The notes under the pieces were generated by a model. It saw only the letters and a program-made list of their open reading frames with translations. It had not been told where the DNA came from and did not search any database. From Henriciella mobilis (GTDB taxonomy: Bacteria > Pseudomonadota > Alphaproteobacteria > Caulobacterales > Hyphomonadaceae): a DNA stretch of 64,000 nucleotides. Both the position numbers and the translations under genes were made by a program. The stretch is from the NCBI RefSeq assembly GCF_003576315.1, contig NZ_QWFZ01000024.1, forward strand, positions 1 through 64,000, given 5' to 3'. Numbering within the stretch: position 1 is the stretch's first letter; the number at the start of each line of letters is the position of its first letter. This document shows, one piece after another, positions 18,913-28,414 of this stretch.

Positions 18913-19707
18913 ATGGACGAGTACGAGACCATCAACCTGGATGCGACCCCCGGCGGCATCGCCGTGCTGACGCTGGACCGTCCTGACCGTCACAATGCGC
19001 TGAACGCCCTGGTCATCGAGGAGCTCACCGATGCGCTGGAAACGCTGGAGGAGCAGGAAACGATCCGTATGGTGATCCTGCGGGGAAACGGGCCGAGCTT
19101 CTCCGCTGGCGCAGACCTCGAATGGATGAAGGCCGCGGCAGACTATACCCGGCATGAAAACGAGCAGGACGCCTACAAGCTGGCGGAGATGCTGCGTAAA
19201 CTTGCTGCGCTGCCACAGATGACGGTCGCGCTTGTCCATGGCGCAGTCATGGGGGGCGGAGCCGGGCTTGTAGCAGCGTGCGACATCGCGGTTGCCATGG
19301 CCGACTCGAAGTTCCGCTTCTCGGAAGTGCGTCTTGGCCTGACACCAGCCACCATCAGCCCCTTTGTCATCTCGGCGATCGGGCCGCGCTGGGCGAAGGC
19401 GCTGTTTGTGTCCGCAGAAAGCTTCGATGCGGCGTTCGCTGAAAAGATCGGACTCGTCCAGTACGTCGTCCAGACGCAGGACGAATACACCGCGATGGAA
19501 GAGCACCTGGCCAAACTCGCCATGCATGCTGCGCCGGGGGCGATCCAGGATGCGAAACGGCTGGTGCTCGATCTTGCCGGGCTGGAAATCAACCAGGCGC
19601 TCAGCCACGAGACGGCAAAGCGGATTGCCGCACGCCGTGCCAGCGAGGAGGGCCGTGAGGGCCTGTCCTCATTCCTCGAGAAGCGGAAACCCTATTGGGT
19701 GGGCTGA
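18913..19707 (+). CDS. Enoyl-CoA hydratase/isomerase family protein
   Basis: A 264-residue crotonase-fold enzyme. Seen are the N-terminal strand TLDRPDRHNALN, the first oxyanion segment SFSAGADLEWM, the second GAVMGGGAGLVAACDIAVA, and SEVRLGLTPATISPFV with the catalytic Glu position. The ADLEWM and RLGLTPATISP variants resemble methylglutaconyl-CoA hydratase (LiuC) of leucine breakdown, but I do not press that. ATG at 18913 follows AGGAGG. The gene abuts a convergent small membrane gene with no gap. Confidence 0.9.
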   Translation: MDEYETINLDATPGGIAVLTLDRPDRHNALNALVIEELTDALETLEEQETIRMVILRGNGPSFSAGADLEWMKAAADYTRHENEQDAYKLAEMLRKLAALPQMTVALVHGAVMGGGAGLVAACDIAVAMADSKFRFSEVRLGLTPATISPFVISAIGPRWAKALFVSAESFDAAFAEKIGLVQYVVQTQDEYTAMEEHLAKLAMHAAPGAIQDAKRLVLDLAGLEINQALSHETAKRIAARRASEEGREGLSSFLEKRKPYWVG

Positions 19708-20055
19708 TCAGCCGCCGGGCGGTTGGCTCGCAACCTCGCCAATTGTCAGCCCGAGATTGCGCAGGATGTTCAGGACAGCTTCAACCGGGTTGATGCCTGT
19801 CATCTGCGTGATCGGGTCCTGCGCGAAATATATGATTGCACCGATCAGGACCAGGAAGACCAGAAACTGCGCCAGCGATTTGAAAATGAATGCGCCCGCC
19901 ATGCCAACAACGAAGCCTGCGGCGCCAAATATCAGCGCGCCGAGTATGGGGCTGACGCCCGTTGCGGCAGCCTGCTCGAAACCGAGATAAGCGCCGATGC
20001 CGCCGATGATGACGCCGGCAGCCATGCTGACATTGCGATTGTCCATGTAAGCCAT
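19708..20055 (-). CDS. Small three-TM hypothetical membrane protein
   Basis: A 115-residue protein with Gly/Ala-rich hydrophobic helices near 12-30, 37-57 and 62-82, then a soluble tail (ITQMTGINPVEAVLNIL). The family is not recognised. Its stop is immediately next to the stop of the enoyl-CoA hydratase gene. It is divergent from the DUF817 gene. Confidence 0.65.
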   Translation of the reverse strand: MAYMDNRNVSMAAGVIIGGIGAYLGFEQAAATGVSPILGALIFGAAGFVVGMAGAFIFKSLAQFLVFLVLIGAIIYFAQDPITQMTGINPVEAVLNILRNLGLTIGEVASQPPGG

Positions 20056-20177
20056 GATTCATCCCCTCTGATGGCACAGGCGCGAGCCTAGACCAGCGGA
20101 GCGGCGCTGACTAGTAACCCTATAAATGGTTGCGATTGCGCCACTTTCCTGCCGCGGTGCCCGGCAAAGAGAAACAT

Positions 20178-21062
20178 ATGCCGAGCGTATCATCCATAAA
20201 ATCTGCCCTCTCGCGTCATCGCGAGCAACTTCGCGCGCGCGCTGTGCGCGGTCCATTCTCCAAAGCGGTTTTCGAGTTCGTGAGCTTCGGCATCAAGCAA
20301 GGCTGGGCGTGCATCTTCGGCGGCGCGCTGCTTGCCCTGATCCTTGCAACACATCTCTGGTATCCAGAGGGCGCACCGATCAGCCGGTACGATTTTCTTG
20401 TCATCGCGGCCATCGCCATACAGGTGCTCCTCATCGCGACCGGACTTGAGACCTGGGAAGAAGCCCGGATCATATTCGTATTCCACATCGTCGGCACCGT
20501 CATGGAGATCTTCAAGACGGGCGCCGGCAGCTGGGTCTACCCGGAAGACAACTTTCTGCGAATTGCGGGTGTGCCGCTGTTTTCAGGTTTCATGTATGCA
20601 GCCGTCGGCAGCTACCTGGCCCGGGTCTGGCGGATCTTTGATTTCCGTTTTGATCGGTTTCCACCGCTTTGGCTGCAGGGCCTTCTGGCGGCCGCGATCT
20701 ATGTCAATTTCTTCGCCCATCATTATACGGTCGATATCCGTGCCGGGCTCTTCGTGGCGACGGTATTGATCTATGGGCGGTGCGTGGTCTGGTTCCGGGC
20801 GGACGAGACACATCGGCCTATGCCGCTCATTATCGGCTTTGGCCTCGTTGCGCTCTTCATATGGTTTGCGGAGAATATTGGCACGCTCGCGCGGGCCTGG
20901 ACCTATCCTGGGCAGGAGACGGTCTGGACCATGGTGTCGCCGGCCAAGTTCGGCTCCTGGTATCTGCTGATGATTATCAGCTTCGTGCTGGTCGCGCTGG
21001 TTCATGGTGCGCGAGCGGGGCAGGGCGCGAGAAAGTCTACCGGTGCTGATCTCGTAACCTGA
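20178..21062 (+). CDS. DUF817 family membrane protein
   Basis: A 294-residue integral membrane protein with about eight hydrophobic helices and the DUF817 hallmarks: FGIKQGWACIFGG, FHIVGTVMEIFKT, GSWVYPEDNFLRI, GFMYAAVGSYL and NIGTLARAWTYP. It is inner-membrane, of unknown molecular function. The start is at MPSVSS because GAGAAAC precedes this ATG and family similarity begins soon after. Confidence 0.88.
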   Translation: MPSVSSIKSALSRHREQLRARAVRGPFSKAVFEFVSFGIKQGWACIFGGALLALILATHLWYPEGAPISRYDFLVIAAIAIQVLLIATGLETWEEARIIFVFHIVGTVMEIFKTGAGSWVYPEDNFLRIAGVPLFSGFMYAAVGSYLARVWRIFDFRFDRFPPLWLQGLLAAAIYVNFFAHHYTVDIRAGLFVATVLIYGRCVVWFRADETHRPMPLIIGFGLVALFIWFAENIGTLARAWTYPGQETVWTMVSPAKFGSWYLLMIISFVLVALVHGARAGQGARKSTGADLVT

Positions 21063-21156
21063 TTTCTGCCGCATTCAGGCGATGTAAATCCCGCGGGTAT
21101 TAGGCATGGGTCATGGTTAATTGCCGGCAGCAGGATGCGCCGGCCAGGAGGGTGCT

Positions 21157-21888
21157 TTGCCAGTCGGGCTGCTGATTGCGATCGCATATGAAATCTCGGC
21201 CTCGAGCGGCCCGGTTGATGCGGCGCTTTTGGCCACCGAAGCTCCTGAGACCCTGCGAGCGGCGTTTACAGTGGAACTTGTCAGCGACAGGGCGCGCCGG
21301 ACGTTCCGCTACGACCCGCGCCTTGAAGGCGATGCACGTTGGCAGCCAGTGTCGGCGCGTGGCGAGGATGACGATCTCGACGAAGCAGCGGCCTCCTGGG
21401 GGGCTGAAGCGGCGCCGGACGGACGCCTGTTTCCCGATGACCTCAGGCCCAGCATTGGTCAGCGGGTGGACGTTGCCGATCTTGGGGCAGCCTGGCGGGT
21501 GAGCTTCCGCCACAAACCTTCATTGAACGACACGGAACTGGATGTCTGGTTCGCCGACCGGGTCAATGCGAAGGCCTGGCTTGATCCGGTGTCAGAGCGC
21601 TTCCTGCGCATCGACTATGATCTTCCCAACCCGGTCCGCGGTCCTGAAGGAGGGCGATTGACGCAATTCGATCAGACCTACCTGCTGGAGACTGAACCGA
21701 ACTGGGGCCTTTCCTATGTCGCGTCCTATTCGGTCAGCCTCGAAGCCAAGGGCGGTTTCAGGACCATTCGCCGGCACTATACGGCGACAGTGACCTCCAT
21801 CGAGATCTTCTTTGCGAATGAGCAGGCCAAGGCGGAATTCACAAGCCAGCGGCAGTCCGCCTCTGGTCCCGGGCTCGCAGCGCGCTAA
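21157..21888 (+). CDS. Hypothetical exported protein, TTG start
   Basis: The TTG at 21157 is 5 bases after AGGAGG, and the product (243 residues) then begins with a short hydrophobic leader (PVGLLIAIAYEISA), probably a signal peptide. The rest is a soluble beta-rich domain with an FRYDPRLEG strand early and RTIRRHYTATVTS late. I do not recognise the family. The start of the next gene, DUF1489, lies 10 bases after the stop, so they are probably co-transcribed. Confidence 0.7.
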   Translation: MPVGLLIAIAYEISASSGPVDAALLATEAPETLRAAFTVELVSDRARRTFRYDPRLEGDARWQPVSARGEDDDLDEAAASWGAEAAPDGRLFPDDLRPSIGQRVDVADLGAAWRVSFRHKPSLNDTELDVWFADRVNAKAWLDPVSERFLRIDYDLPNPVRGPEGGRLTQFDQTYLLETEPNWGLSYVASYSVSLEAKGGFRTIRRHYTATVTSIEIFFANEQAKAEFTSQRQSASGPGLAAR

Positions 21889-21898
21889 ACTTCGACTC

Positions 21899-22315
21899 GT
21901 GACATTGCACATGGTCAAACTCTGCGTCGGCGCGGATGATGTCGGCGACCTTGAAGCCTGGCAGACGCGGCTGATGACGCGCCATCCGGCGCCATTGCAT
22001 CACACGCGCATGGTCCCCAAACAGATCGACGAGCTGCTGGACGGCGGATCGATTTATTGGGTGATCAAGGGCGTGATCCAGGTTCGCCAGGCCTTCACCG
22101 ATATTCGCGTCATTGATGACCGCAACGGCCAGCGCGCCTGCGAGCTTGTTTTCGAGCCGGAGCTTGTTGCGGTCGAGCCGATGCCGAAACGGCCTTTTCA
22201 GGGCTGGCGCTATCTCAAGCCCAAGGACGCCCCGGCGGACCTGAAGGCCGGCCGCGGCGGCGATGACATCCCGCCTGACCTTCACGCCAAGCTCAAGGAA
22301 GCCATGGTCTGGTAA
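21899..22315 (+). CDS. DUF1489 family protein, GTG start
   Basis: A 138-residue alphaproteobacterial protein. Family features are LHMVKLCVGADDVGDLEAW at the N-terminus, THRTRMVPK-like HHTRMVPKQ, GGSIYWVIKG and PFQGWRYL. GTG at 21899 gives the usual family N-terminus; the longer open frame upstream is a shadow of the preceding gene. Function unknown. A GC-rich hairpin follows. Confidence 0.87.
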   Translation: MTLHMVKLCVGADDVGDLEAWQTRLMTRHPAPLHHTRMVPKQIDELLDGGSIYWVIKGVIQVRQAFTDIRVIDDRNGQRACELVFEPELVAVEPMPKRPFQGWRYLKPKDAPADLKAGRGGDDIPPDLHAKLKEAMVW

Positions 22316-22320
22316 AAGAA

Positions 22321-22349
22321 AAGCGCCGCCCGGATGAAGGGCGGCGCTT
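22321..22349. terminator. GC-rich hairpin between DUF1489 and clpA
   Basis: AAGCGCCGCCC and GGGCGGCGCTT form an 11-bp stem around GGATGAA. The following TTCTGGTTTTG is a weak T-run on the plus strand. The hairpin lies between two converging genes and could serve both. Confidence 0.75.
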
Positions 22350-22373
22350 CTGGTTTTGTGGGCTGGTTCTGGC

Positions 22374-24698
22374 CTAGTCGACCTGTTCCGGCTTGTCCTT
22401 TTTCTTCTTCGGCTTGGACTTCTTGCCCTTGTCCTCGATGAACTCGAAGGAGAGCTTGTCGTCGTCGTCCTTGTCGATGTCGATCTTTACCGCGCCGCCC
22501 TTGGCGAGCTTGCCGAAGAGAAGCTCTTCCGCCATCGGCTTCTTGACGTGCTCCTGGATGGTGCGTGCCAGAGGCCGGGCGCCAAACTCCTCGTCGAAGC
22601 CACGTTCAGCCAGCCAGTTGCGGGCTTTCTCTGACAGCTCGATTGTCACATTGCGGTCCGCCAGCTGGACTTCCAGCTGGAGAACGAACTTCTCAACGAC
22701 CCGCTCGATGATTTCCGGCGTAAGGCCACCGAACAGGATGGTGGAATCCAGGCGGTTGCGGAATTCCGGCGTGAACAGGCGTTTCAGGGCGTCTTCCTGT
22801 TCGTCGGTCTTCTTGCCGCGGCCAAAGCCGATGGAGTTCTTCGCTGCATCCGATGCCCCGGCATTGGTCGTCATGATAAGGATCACGTTCCTGAAATCGA
22901 CCTTGCGGCCATTCGCATCCGTCAGTGAGCCATTGTCCATGACTTGCAGCAGGATGTTGAACAGGTCCTGGTGCGCTTTCTCGATTTCATCGAGCAGCAG
23001 CACGCAGTGCGGATGCTGCATCACGCCATCGGTGAGCAGGCCGCCCTGGTCAAAGCCGACATAGCCCGGAGGCGCGCCAATCAGGCGGGAGACCGTATGA
23101 CGCTCCATATACTCCGACATGTCGAAGCGCAGCAGCTCGACGCCCATGATGGACGCGAGCTGACGGGCGACCTCAGTCTTGCCGACGCCGGTCGGGCCGG
23201 TGAACAGGTAGGAGCCGATCGGCTTGTTGGGCTCGCGCAGGCCAGCGCGAGCTAGCTTGATCGAGGAGGCGAGCGCCTCGATGGCATCGTCCTGGCCATA
23301 GACCACGCGCTTGAGGTCCGGCTCGAGATTCTTGAGCGCGACAGCGTCGTCCTTGGTGACCTGCTTGGGAGGGATGCGGGCGATCTTGGCGATGATGGCC
23401 TCGATCTCCTTGGTCCCGATCTGCTTGCGCCGTTTGCTTTCGGGCAGCAGCCATTGCGTCGCACCAGCCTCGTCGATCACGTCGATCGCCTTGTCCGGCA
23501 GCTTGCGGTCAGTGATATATCGGGCCGAAAGCTCCACGGCGGCCTTGATGGCCTCATTGGTATAGCGGATGCCGTGGAACTCCTCGAAGGTCGGCTTCAG
23601 GCCGGTGAGGATTTTCACGGCGTCCGGCACGGACGGCTCGACCACGTCGATCTTGCGGAACCGGCGGGCGAGGGCACGGTCCTTTTCGAAGTGCTGCTTG
23701 AACTCCTTGAAAGTCGTCGAGCCCATGCAGCGAACCTCACCACTTTGCAGGGCGGGCTTCAGCAGGTTGGAAGCATCCATGGCCCCGCCGGATGTCGCAC
23801 CAGCGCCGATGACCGTATGGATTTCGTCGATGAACAGGACACCTTTTTCCTGCTCGGCTATTTCCTTCATCACCGCTTTCAGGCGTTCTTCGAAATCGCC
23901 GCGATAGCGCGTGCCAGCCAGCAGGGCGCCCATGTCGAGGGCCCAGATGACGGCGTCTTCCAGGATCTCCGGCACTTCGCCATCGACGATCTTCTTGGCG
24001 AGGCCTTCGGCGATCGCCGTCTTGCCGACGCCAGGGTCACCGACAAGGATCGGATTGTTCTTGGACCGGCGGCACAGCACCTCGATGCAGCGCTCGATTT
24101 CGAAATCGCGGCCGATCAGCGGGTCGATCTTGCCCTGGCGTGCCTTCTCATTGAGATTCACGCAGTAGGCTTCGAGCGCCTCTTTGGCAGGACCTGCCTT
24201 TTGCTGCTGCTCGGTCTCTTCGGCGCCGCGCGGGGTCGAGCTGCGCGACATCCCGGGCGACTTGGCCAGGCCATGGGACACAAAGTTCACTGCGTCATAG
24301 CGGGTCATGTCCTGCTCCTGCAGGAAGTAGGCGGCATGACTCTCACGCTCGGAGAAGATGGAGATCAGCACATTCGCGCCTGAGACTTCGTCGCGGCCGG
24401 AGCTTTCGACATGCAGGATGGCGCGCTGGACGACGCGCTGGAAGGCGGCCGTCGGCTGCACGCTGGCGGCCGGATTGTCCGTGATCAGGCTGGAAAGTTC
24501 TTCATCAATATACTGGGTTAGCGACTGGCGCAGCTGGTTGATATCGACCTTGCACGCCGTCATCACTTCAACCGCGTCAGTATCCTCGGTCAGCGCGAGC
24601 AGAAGATGCTCGAGCGTCGAGTATTCGTGAGACCGCTCTCCAGCGAGGTTGAGCGCTTTCTCCAGGGCGGTTTCGAGGCTGTCTGTCAGTGACGGCAT
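22374..24698 (-). CDS. clpA: ATP-dependent Clp protease ATP-binding subunit ClpA
   Basis: The 774-residue AAA+ unfoldase feeds substrates to ClpP. Visible are the two N-domain repeats (about 1-145), AAA1 with Walker A GDPGVGKT and FIDEIHT, and AAA2 with GPTGVGKT and LLDEIEKAH. The ClpP-docking loop (NSIGFGR) and the C-terminal D2-small domain are also present. After the conserved domain comes a tail very rich in Lys and Asp/Glu ([16 protein letters not shown]), longer than in E. coli ClpA. It lies 4 bases downstream of clpS, the usual pairing. Confidence 0.96.
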   Translation of the reverse strand: MPSLTDSLETALEKALNLAGERSHEYSTLEHLLLALTEDTDAVEVMTACKVDINQLRQSLTQYIDEELSSLITDNPAASVQPTAAFQRVVQRAILHVESSGRDEVSGANVLISIFSERESHAAYFLQEQDMTRYDAVNFVSHGLAKSPGMSRSSTPRGAEETEQQQKAGPAKEALEAYCVNLNEKARQGKIDPLIGRDFEIERCIEVLCRRSKNNPILVGDPGVGKTAIAEGLAKKIVDGEVPEILEDAVIWALDMGALLAGTRYRGDFEERLKAVMKEIAEQEKGVLFIDEIHTVIGAGATSGGAMDASNLLKPALQSGEVRCMGSTTFKEFKQHFEKDRALARRFRKIDVVEPSVPDAVKILTGLKPTFEEFHGIRYTNEAIKAAVELSARYITDRKLPDKAIDVIDEAGATQWLLPESKRRKQIGTKEIEAIIAKIARIPPKQVTKDDAVALKNLEPDLKRVVYGQDDAIEALASSIKLARAGLREPNKPIGSYLFTGPTGVGKTEVARQLASIMGVELLRFDMSEYMERHTVSRLIGAPPGYVGFDQGGLLTDGVMQHPHCVLLLDEIEKAHQDLFNILLQVMDNGSLTDANGRKVDFRNVILIMTTNAGASDAAKNSIGFGRGKKTDEQEDALKRLFTPEFRNRLDSTILFGGLTPEIIERVVEKFVLQLEVQLADRNVTIELSEKARNWLAERGFDEEFGARPLARTIQEHVKKPMAEELLFGKLAKGGAVKIDIDKDDDDKLSFEFIEDKGKKSKPKKKKDKPEQVD

Positions 24699-24702
24699 AG
24701 GC

Positions 24703-25074
24703 TTAGTCCTCTTTCTCCATCGTGCATTGCAGAGGATGCTCGTTGCGCCGCGCTAGGTCCATGACCTGAGCCACTTTCGTTTCAGCGACTTCGAAAGTGT
24801 ACACTCCGCAGACACCAACCCCTTTTTGATGCACATGAAGCATGATGCGGGTCGCCTGTTCGCGGCTTTTGTTGAAAAACTGTTCGAGTACGAAGACCAC
24901 GAACTCCATCGGCGTGTAGTCGTCGTTCAGGAGCAGCACGCGGTACATGGACGGCTTTTTCGTCTTGACCCGCGTTTCGGTCGCCAGGCCGGTACCATCC
25001 GTATCGCCATCGCGCGTTGGTCCGGAAGGTCCTTCCGGCTCGGCGAGTCTGGGTCTGTCGTCTCTAACGGTCAT
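24703..25074 (-). CDS. clpS: ClpA adaptor protein ClpS
   Basis: ClpS delivers N-degron substrates to ClpA. The 123-residue product has an unstructured N-terminal extension (1-40) and the core with [17 protein letters not shown], the N-degron pocket Asn-Asp-Asp, and [21 protein letters not shown]. The start at MTVRDDRP is chosen because the upstream open stretch (25 codons) has no family similarity. Co-transcribed with clpA, which starts 4 bases downstream. Confidence 0.95.
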   Translation of the reverse strand: MTVRDDRPRLAEPEGPSGPTRDGDTDGTGLATETRVKTKKPSMYRVLLLNDDYTPMEFVVFVLEQFFNKSREQATRIMLHVHQKGVGVCGVYTFEVAETKVAQVMDLARRNEHPLQCTMEKED

Positions 25075-25154
25075 GTCAAACAGATATGGTTCAGTTTGGG
25101 CAATTTTAAGCCTGATCAGAAGTGCATTGCTGTTCAAGCTGCAGCTCATCTGAA

Positions 25155-25550
25155 TTATTTCAACTCCGCGATCAGCGAATCCACTCTTTTCCGGTTCGCG
25201 CCCAAGTCATGATAACCGACTCGGGAACGAGAATAGACAGCTAATCGGGATTTTCCGTGATTTGCGCCGTCGGGCAGGACACGAATTGCCACATCGTCCT
25301 TGAATTTCAGCACCGGTGTCCTAGCGACGAGGTCGATCTGGCGCGTGGCGGGGTCACGATGTGTGACCGACCAGTTGGACTTGTCCGACAGTGCCGATTC
25401 GACTTTCGCGAAGAGCGCCTCGGGCGACAGGTCGAAGCTCGGGGCGTCTGCATCGGGCGTCGCATTTGCGCACAAGCCTTCGGGCGCGACGAGGTAAGTG
25501 TTCGGCGAGCCGGGGCGTTCAATCTTTTCGAAGTCTACACGTGCGCTCAT
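25155..25550 (-). CDS. DUF1499 family protein
   Basis: A 131-residue protein with the DUF1499 pattern: [11 protein letters not shown] at the N-terminus, a middle strand with [16 protein letters not shown], and the C-terminal [17 protein letters not shown]. Unlike many members it has no obvious signal peptide or lipobox. It precedes clpS by about 80 bases on the same strand. Function unknown. Confidence 0.85.
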   Translation of the reverse strand: MSARVDFEKIERPGSPNTYLVAPEGLCANATPDADAPSFDLSPEALFAKVESALSDKSNWSVTHRDPATRQIDLVARTPVLKFKDDVAIRVLPDGANHGKSRLAVYSRSRVGYHDLGANRKRVDSLIAELK

Positions 25551-25608
25551 CCAGCAACCTTAAACAACCAGGCCCCATGAGTATTCACCCTACATGAAAA
25601 AAATCAGG

Positions 25609-25644
25609 CAAAAAAATTGGCCGGCTGAAATCTCAGCCGGCCAA
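25609..25644 (-). terminator. Intrinsic terminator after the phasin gene
   Basis: Read on the minus strand, TTGGCCGGCTGA pairs with TCAGCCGGCCAA as a perfect 12-bp stem, followed by a run of T (plus-strand A-run 25610-25616). It lies 30 bases past the phasin stop and separates that gene from DUF1499. Confidence 0.92.
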
Positions 25645-25673
25645 CCAGAAAACTTGCCTGCGAAGTGCGCAGA

Positions 25674-26099
25674 TCAGGAGGCTTTCGCCTTCGTCGTTGC
25701 CTTCTTGGTCTCGGCCATCATCTCTTTGGTGTAGCCGGCGAAGGGTTCCATGCAGTCCTTCATCGCCGTCGAGTAGATGCCGGCCAGCTCGCTGAGACCG
25801 TCGAGATGGGCCTTGAAAGCGCTGCGGACATAAGCCGACTGGATTTCCATGGCTTCTTCAACAGTCTTGGCGCCAGCCAGCGTCTTGCCGGTCTCAACCG
25901 TCATGCTGACGCGATCCTGTGCCTGGCGCATCATTGCGGCGCTGGCATCCTGAAGGCTCTTCACGGACGCTTTTGCGCTTTCCGTGCCAGCGGTCATTGC
26001 ATCTTTGCCCATGTCGCCGAACTGTGTCGCGAACGGGAAAGCTTTTACGAAAGTCTCGGGCGTGAAAGCCCCGAACATGTTTGTATCGGTCTTGGCCAT
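25674..26099 (-). CDS. Phasin (polyhydroxyalkanoate granule protein)
   Basis: A 141-residue amphipathic helical protein of the phasin_2 type. It coats PHA granules and controls their size. Seen are a central TAGTESAKASVKSLQDASA segment, KTVEEAMEIQSAYVRSAF and a Lys/Ala-rich C-terminus (KKATTKAKAS). AGGAG stands upstream of the ATG. A strong terminator follows, so it is a single-gene transcript. A palindrome resembling a PhaR operator is about 58 bases upstream. The phasin shows that the cell makes PHA although no synthase is in the window. Confidence 0.88.
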   Translation of the reverse strand: MAKTDTNMFGAFTPETFVKAFPFATQFGDMGKDAMTAGTESAKASVKSLQDASAAMMRQAQDRVSMTVETGKTLAGAKTVEEAMEIQSAYVRSAFKAHLDGLSELAGIYSTAMKDCMEPFAGYTKEMMAETKKATTKAKAS

Positions 26100-26156
26100 A
26101 GGTTACTCCTTTGATGAAGCCTATATAGACCAATCTGTTCGCACTTGCAACAATTT

Positions 26157-26171
26157 TTGTGCACCGCACAA
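26157..26171. promoter_or_regulatory. Candidate PhaR operator upstream of the phasin gene
   Basis: TTGTGCACCGCACAA is a perfect palindrome of 6-bp arms around ACC, containing TGC-N3-GCA. PhaR repressors of alphaproteobacteria bind TGC-rich inverted repeats of the form CTGC-N3-GCAG. The site lies in the phasin promoter region, about 58 bases upstream of the start codon; a half-like TTGCAA is next to it. The match is by eye. Confidence 0.6.
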
Positions 26172-26313
26172 TATTTTCCGTGTTCATTAACGATTCAGTG
26201 GCGGTATGCATCGTGCAAGACTGTGCGCTTAACGGGTGGATAATACAATTTAGCCACCCTATGATCGAATCATCGGGAGGCCGGGGTTCGCAACGCTCTG
26301 AGGAGGGAAATCC

Positions 26314-27327
26314 ATGGCATTTCGTGCTGGCGGGAAGAATATCCGGGCAGCTATTGGCGCACTCGTCATGCTTGTTGCGCTAGCGCCGGCGGCCATCGCA
26401 GAGAAGTATGCGTCCATTGTCGTCGATGCCGATTCCAACGAAGTCCTTCATGCCAGACACGCCGATGAACCGCGCTATCCAGCGTCGCTGACAAAAGCGA
26501 TGACGCTTTACATGCTGTTCGACGCGTTAAAGTCGGGAGAGGTCTCGTATACCGAGCGCCTCTATGTCTCGCGCCACGCCGCGTCACAGCCGCCATCCTC
26601 GCTGCGCCTGACACCGGGTTCGACCATCAGTGTGCGCGATGCCATCGATGCGCTGATCACGAAATCTGCCAATGACGTGGCAGCGGTCGTCGCCGAAAGG
26701 CTCGGTGGGACCGAGTCGCGGTTTGCGACGCTGATGACCGCGAAAGCCAAGACATTCGGCATGAATAATACAACCTTTCGAAACGCCTCGGGCCTGCCGG
26801 ATACGCGCCAGCTATCAACAGCACGCGACATGGCCATCCTTGCCGAACGTCTGCTCGAGGATCACGCCGACTACTATCATTACTTCTCCCGGGCCAGCTT
26901 CTCCTGGGGCAACCGGACTTATAAAAATCACAACAACCTGCTGAAGTCCGTCGACGGTGTTGATGGCATCAAGACCGGCTATACCCGGGCTTCGGGTTTC
27001 AACCTGATGGCCTCGGCCAAGCGTGACGGCCGTCGGGTCATTGCGATCATGTTCGGCGGATCGACGTCGAAATCACGCGATGCGCATGTCACCGACCTTA
27101 TCGAGGCAGCTTACAAGAGCTTCGACGAGAACAAGCAGGCCGACGAGATCAAGGCGAGCTACGCCTTCAGCGCCCTGCAATCGCCGGTCAATCCGAATGG
27201 CGCGGCGCTGCCGATGCTCAACGGACAAGTGTTCACGCCGCCCGTTGGCGAGGGTGACGAAAGCACGAGCGACGATATGGCGTTTGAATCCCTGATCCCG
27301 TCCAAGCCTGTTATCGAAGGGCCCTAA
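26314..27327 (+). CDS. D-alanyl-D-alanine carboxypeptidase (peptidase S11)
   Basis: A 337-residue periplasmic penicillin-binding protein that trims the terminal D-Ala of peptidoglycan stem peptides. It has a signal peptide (1 to about 29), the catalytic SLTK motif at S58-K61, SAN at 118-120 and KTG at 220-222. The length is shorter than DacA/PBP5 and lacks a full C-terminal beta domain and membrane helix, ending instead in an acidic linker. GGAGGGAAA precedes the ATG. Confidence 0.92.
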   Translation: MAFRAGGKNIRAAIGALVMLVALAPAAIAEKYASIVVDADSNEVLHARHADEPRYPASLTKAMTLYMLFDALKSGEVSYTERLYVSRHAASQPPSSLRLTPGSTISVRDAIDALITKSANDVAAVVAERLGGTESRFATLMTAKAKTFGMNNTTFRNASGLPDTRQLSTARDMAILAERLLEDHADYYHYFSRASFSWGNRTYKNHNNLLKSVDGVDGIKTGYTRASGFNLMASAKRDGRRVIAIMFGGSTSKSRDAHVTDLIEAAYKSFDENKQADEIKASYAFSALQSPVNPNGAALPMLNGQVFTPPVGEGDESTSDDMAFESLIPSKPVIEGP

Positions 27328-27474
27328 CCGGCCGTTTCCCCGGCGGGTTTCACCAACGTCCGATTTCGCGACAGTGAAGATACCCGCAGTCATGCTGAGA
27401 GACATGCGCCTGACGCTTCAGGGTAAACCAAAGCCTTGTGCGCCTGCGAACAGAGAAGCGAGAGCGTGCTTTAA

Positions 27475-28371
27475 CTAGAAAGAAATTTCCGCGCCTGCGA
27501 GCGCCGGCAGCTGGAGCAGGATGACGAGGTCCCGCAGCTCCTGGCGGGCAGCAACATGGCTCATCGTGAAAGCCACATTCGAGCCGCGCTCGGTGAGATC
27601 CAGCAAGGTCAGGCCGGCCGGGAAAAGTTCGCGATAGATGACCCGTTCGGAGAGCCCTGGCGCAAGACGGAAACCAATCCGCTTGGACAGGTTATTCAGC
27701 GCTTCGCCGACCTTCTGCTTGTTGCGCGCCTCTAGCGGAGACACGCGGTTGCGCATCACAACCCAGTCAATCGGCTTGCGGGAGGTCTGAGCTTTCTTCT
27801 TGCGGCAGTTCCAGACCATCTCGGAATAGAAGCTTGGCCGGATGACCTCGAGTGTCTGCGGGTTCACATCGCCAAGAAGGTCGAAATCGACAAAGCTGTC
27901 ATTCAGCGGCGTAATCAGCGTGTCTGCGATCGTGTGAGCAGAGCGGGAGAGGAAGGTGTCACCGCCCGGGGCGTCAATAATAATATAGTCACTGACCGCG
28001 CGTAGGCGCTCAACCGCGCCCATCAGGCGGTCTGTTTCTTCGCGCTCGGCGGTGTCCAGGTCACGGTCGGTGCTGGCATCCACGCGGATGATTTCCGGCA
28101 TTGGCAGTTTCGAGCCAGTCGATTGCATCCAGCGCAGACGGTTCTCAAGATAGCGCGTTAGCGTCCGCTGGCGCACATCGAGGTCGATGACACCGACGCG
28201 CTGACCCATGCGCATGAGCGCCACGGACAGGTGCATCGCGACTGTAGACTTGCCGGCGCCACCTTTTTCATTGCCGACGACGAGAACGCGGCAATCACGG
28301 TCCGGCGAAGGCTGGAGCGTGACGGCGTCGTCGCGACTGGTGGTGACTGAGCCGAATCCATCTGCGGGCAT
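27475..28371 (-). CDS. mipZ: Division plane positioning ATPase MipZ
   Basis: A ParA/MinD-type ATPase of 298 residues that forms a gradient from the poles by binding ParB and inhibits FtsZ, placing division at midcell. The deviant Walker A NEKGGAGKST (K41) is near the N-terminus, then VIDLDVRQRTLTRYLENR, IIIDAPGGDT, TPLNDSFVDFDLLG and WVVMRNRVSP, all typical of MipZ. ATG at 28371 is preferred because TGGAG lies about 9 bases upstream; the in-frame GTG five codons earlier overlaps that site. An acidic repeat-containing gene lies immediately upstream on the same strand (44-base gap). Confidence 0.94.
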   Translation of the reverse strand: MPADGFGSVTTSRDDAVTLQPSPDRDCRVLVVGNEKGGAGKSTVAMHLSVALMRMGQRVGVIDLDVRQRTLTRYLENRLRWMQSTGSKLPMPEIIRVDASTDRDLDTAEREETDRLMGAVERLRAVSDYIIIDAPGGDTFLSRSAHTIADTLITPLNDSFVDFDLLGDVNPQTLEVIRPSFYSEMVWNCRKKKAQTSRKPIDWVVMRNRVSPLEARNKQKVGEALNNLSKRIGFRLAPGLSERVIYRELFPAGLTLLDLTERGSNVAFTMSHVAARQELRDLVILLQLPALAGAEISF

Positions 28372-28414
28372 TTGGGAAAACTCCACTTTCGCCTTGCGTC
28401 AGGGATGCGGGGGC

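Noticed and set aside
23454-24383. A 309-codon plus-strand open frame
   Set aside because: Antisense of clpA, no independent support.
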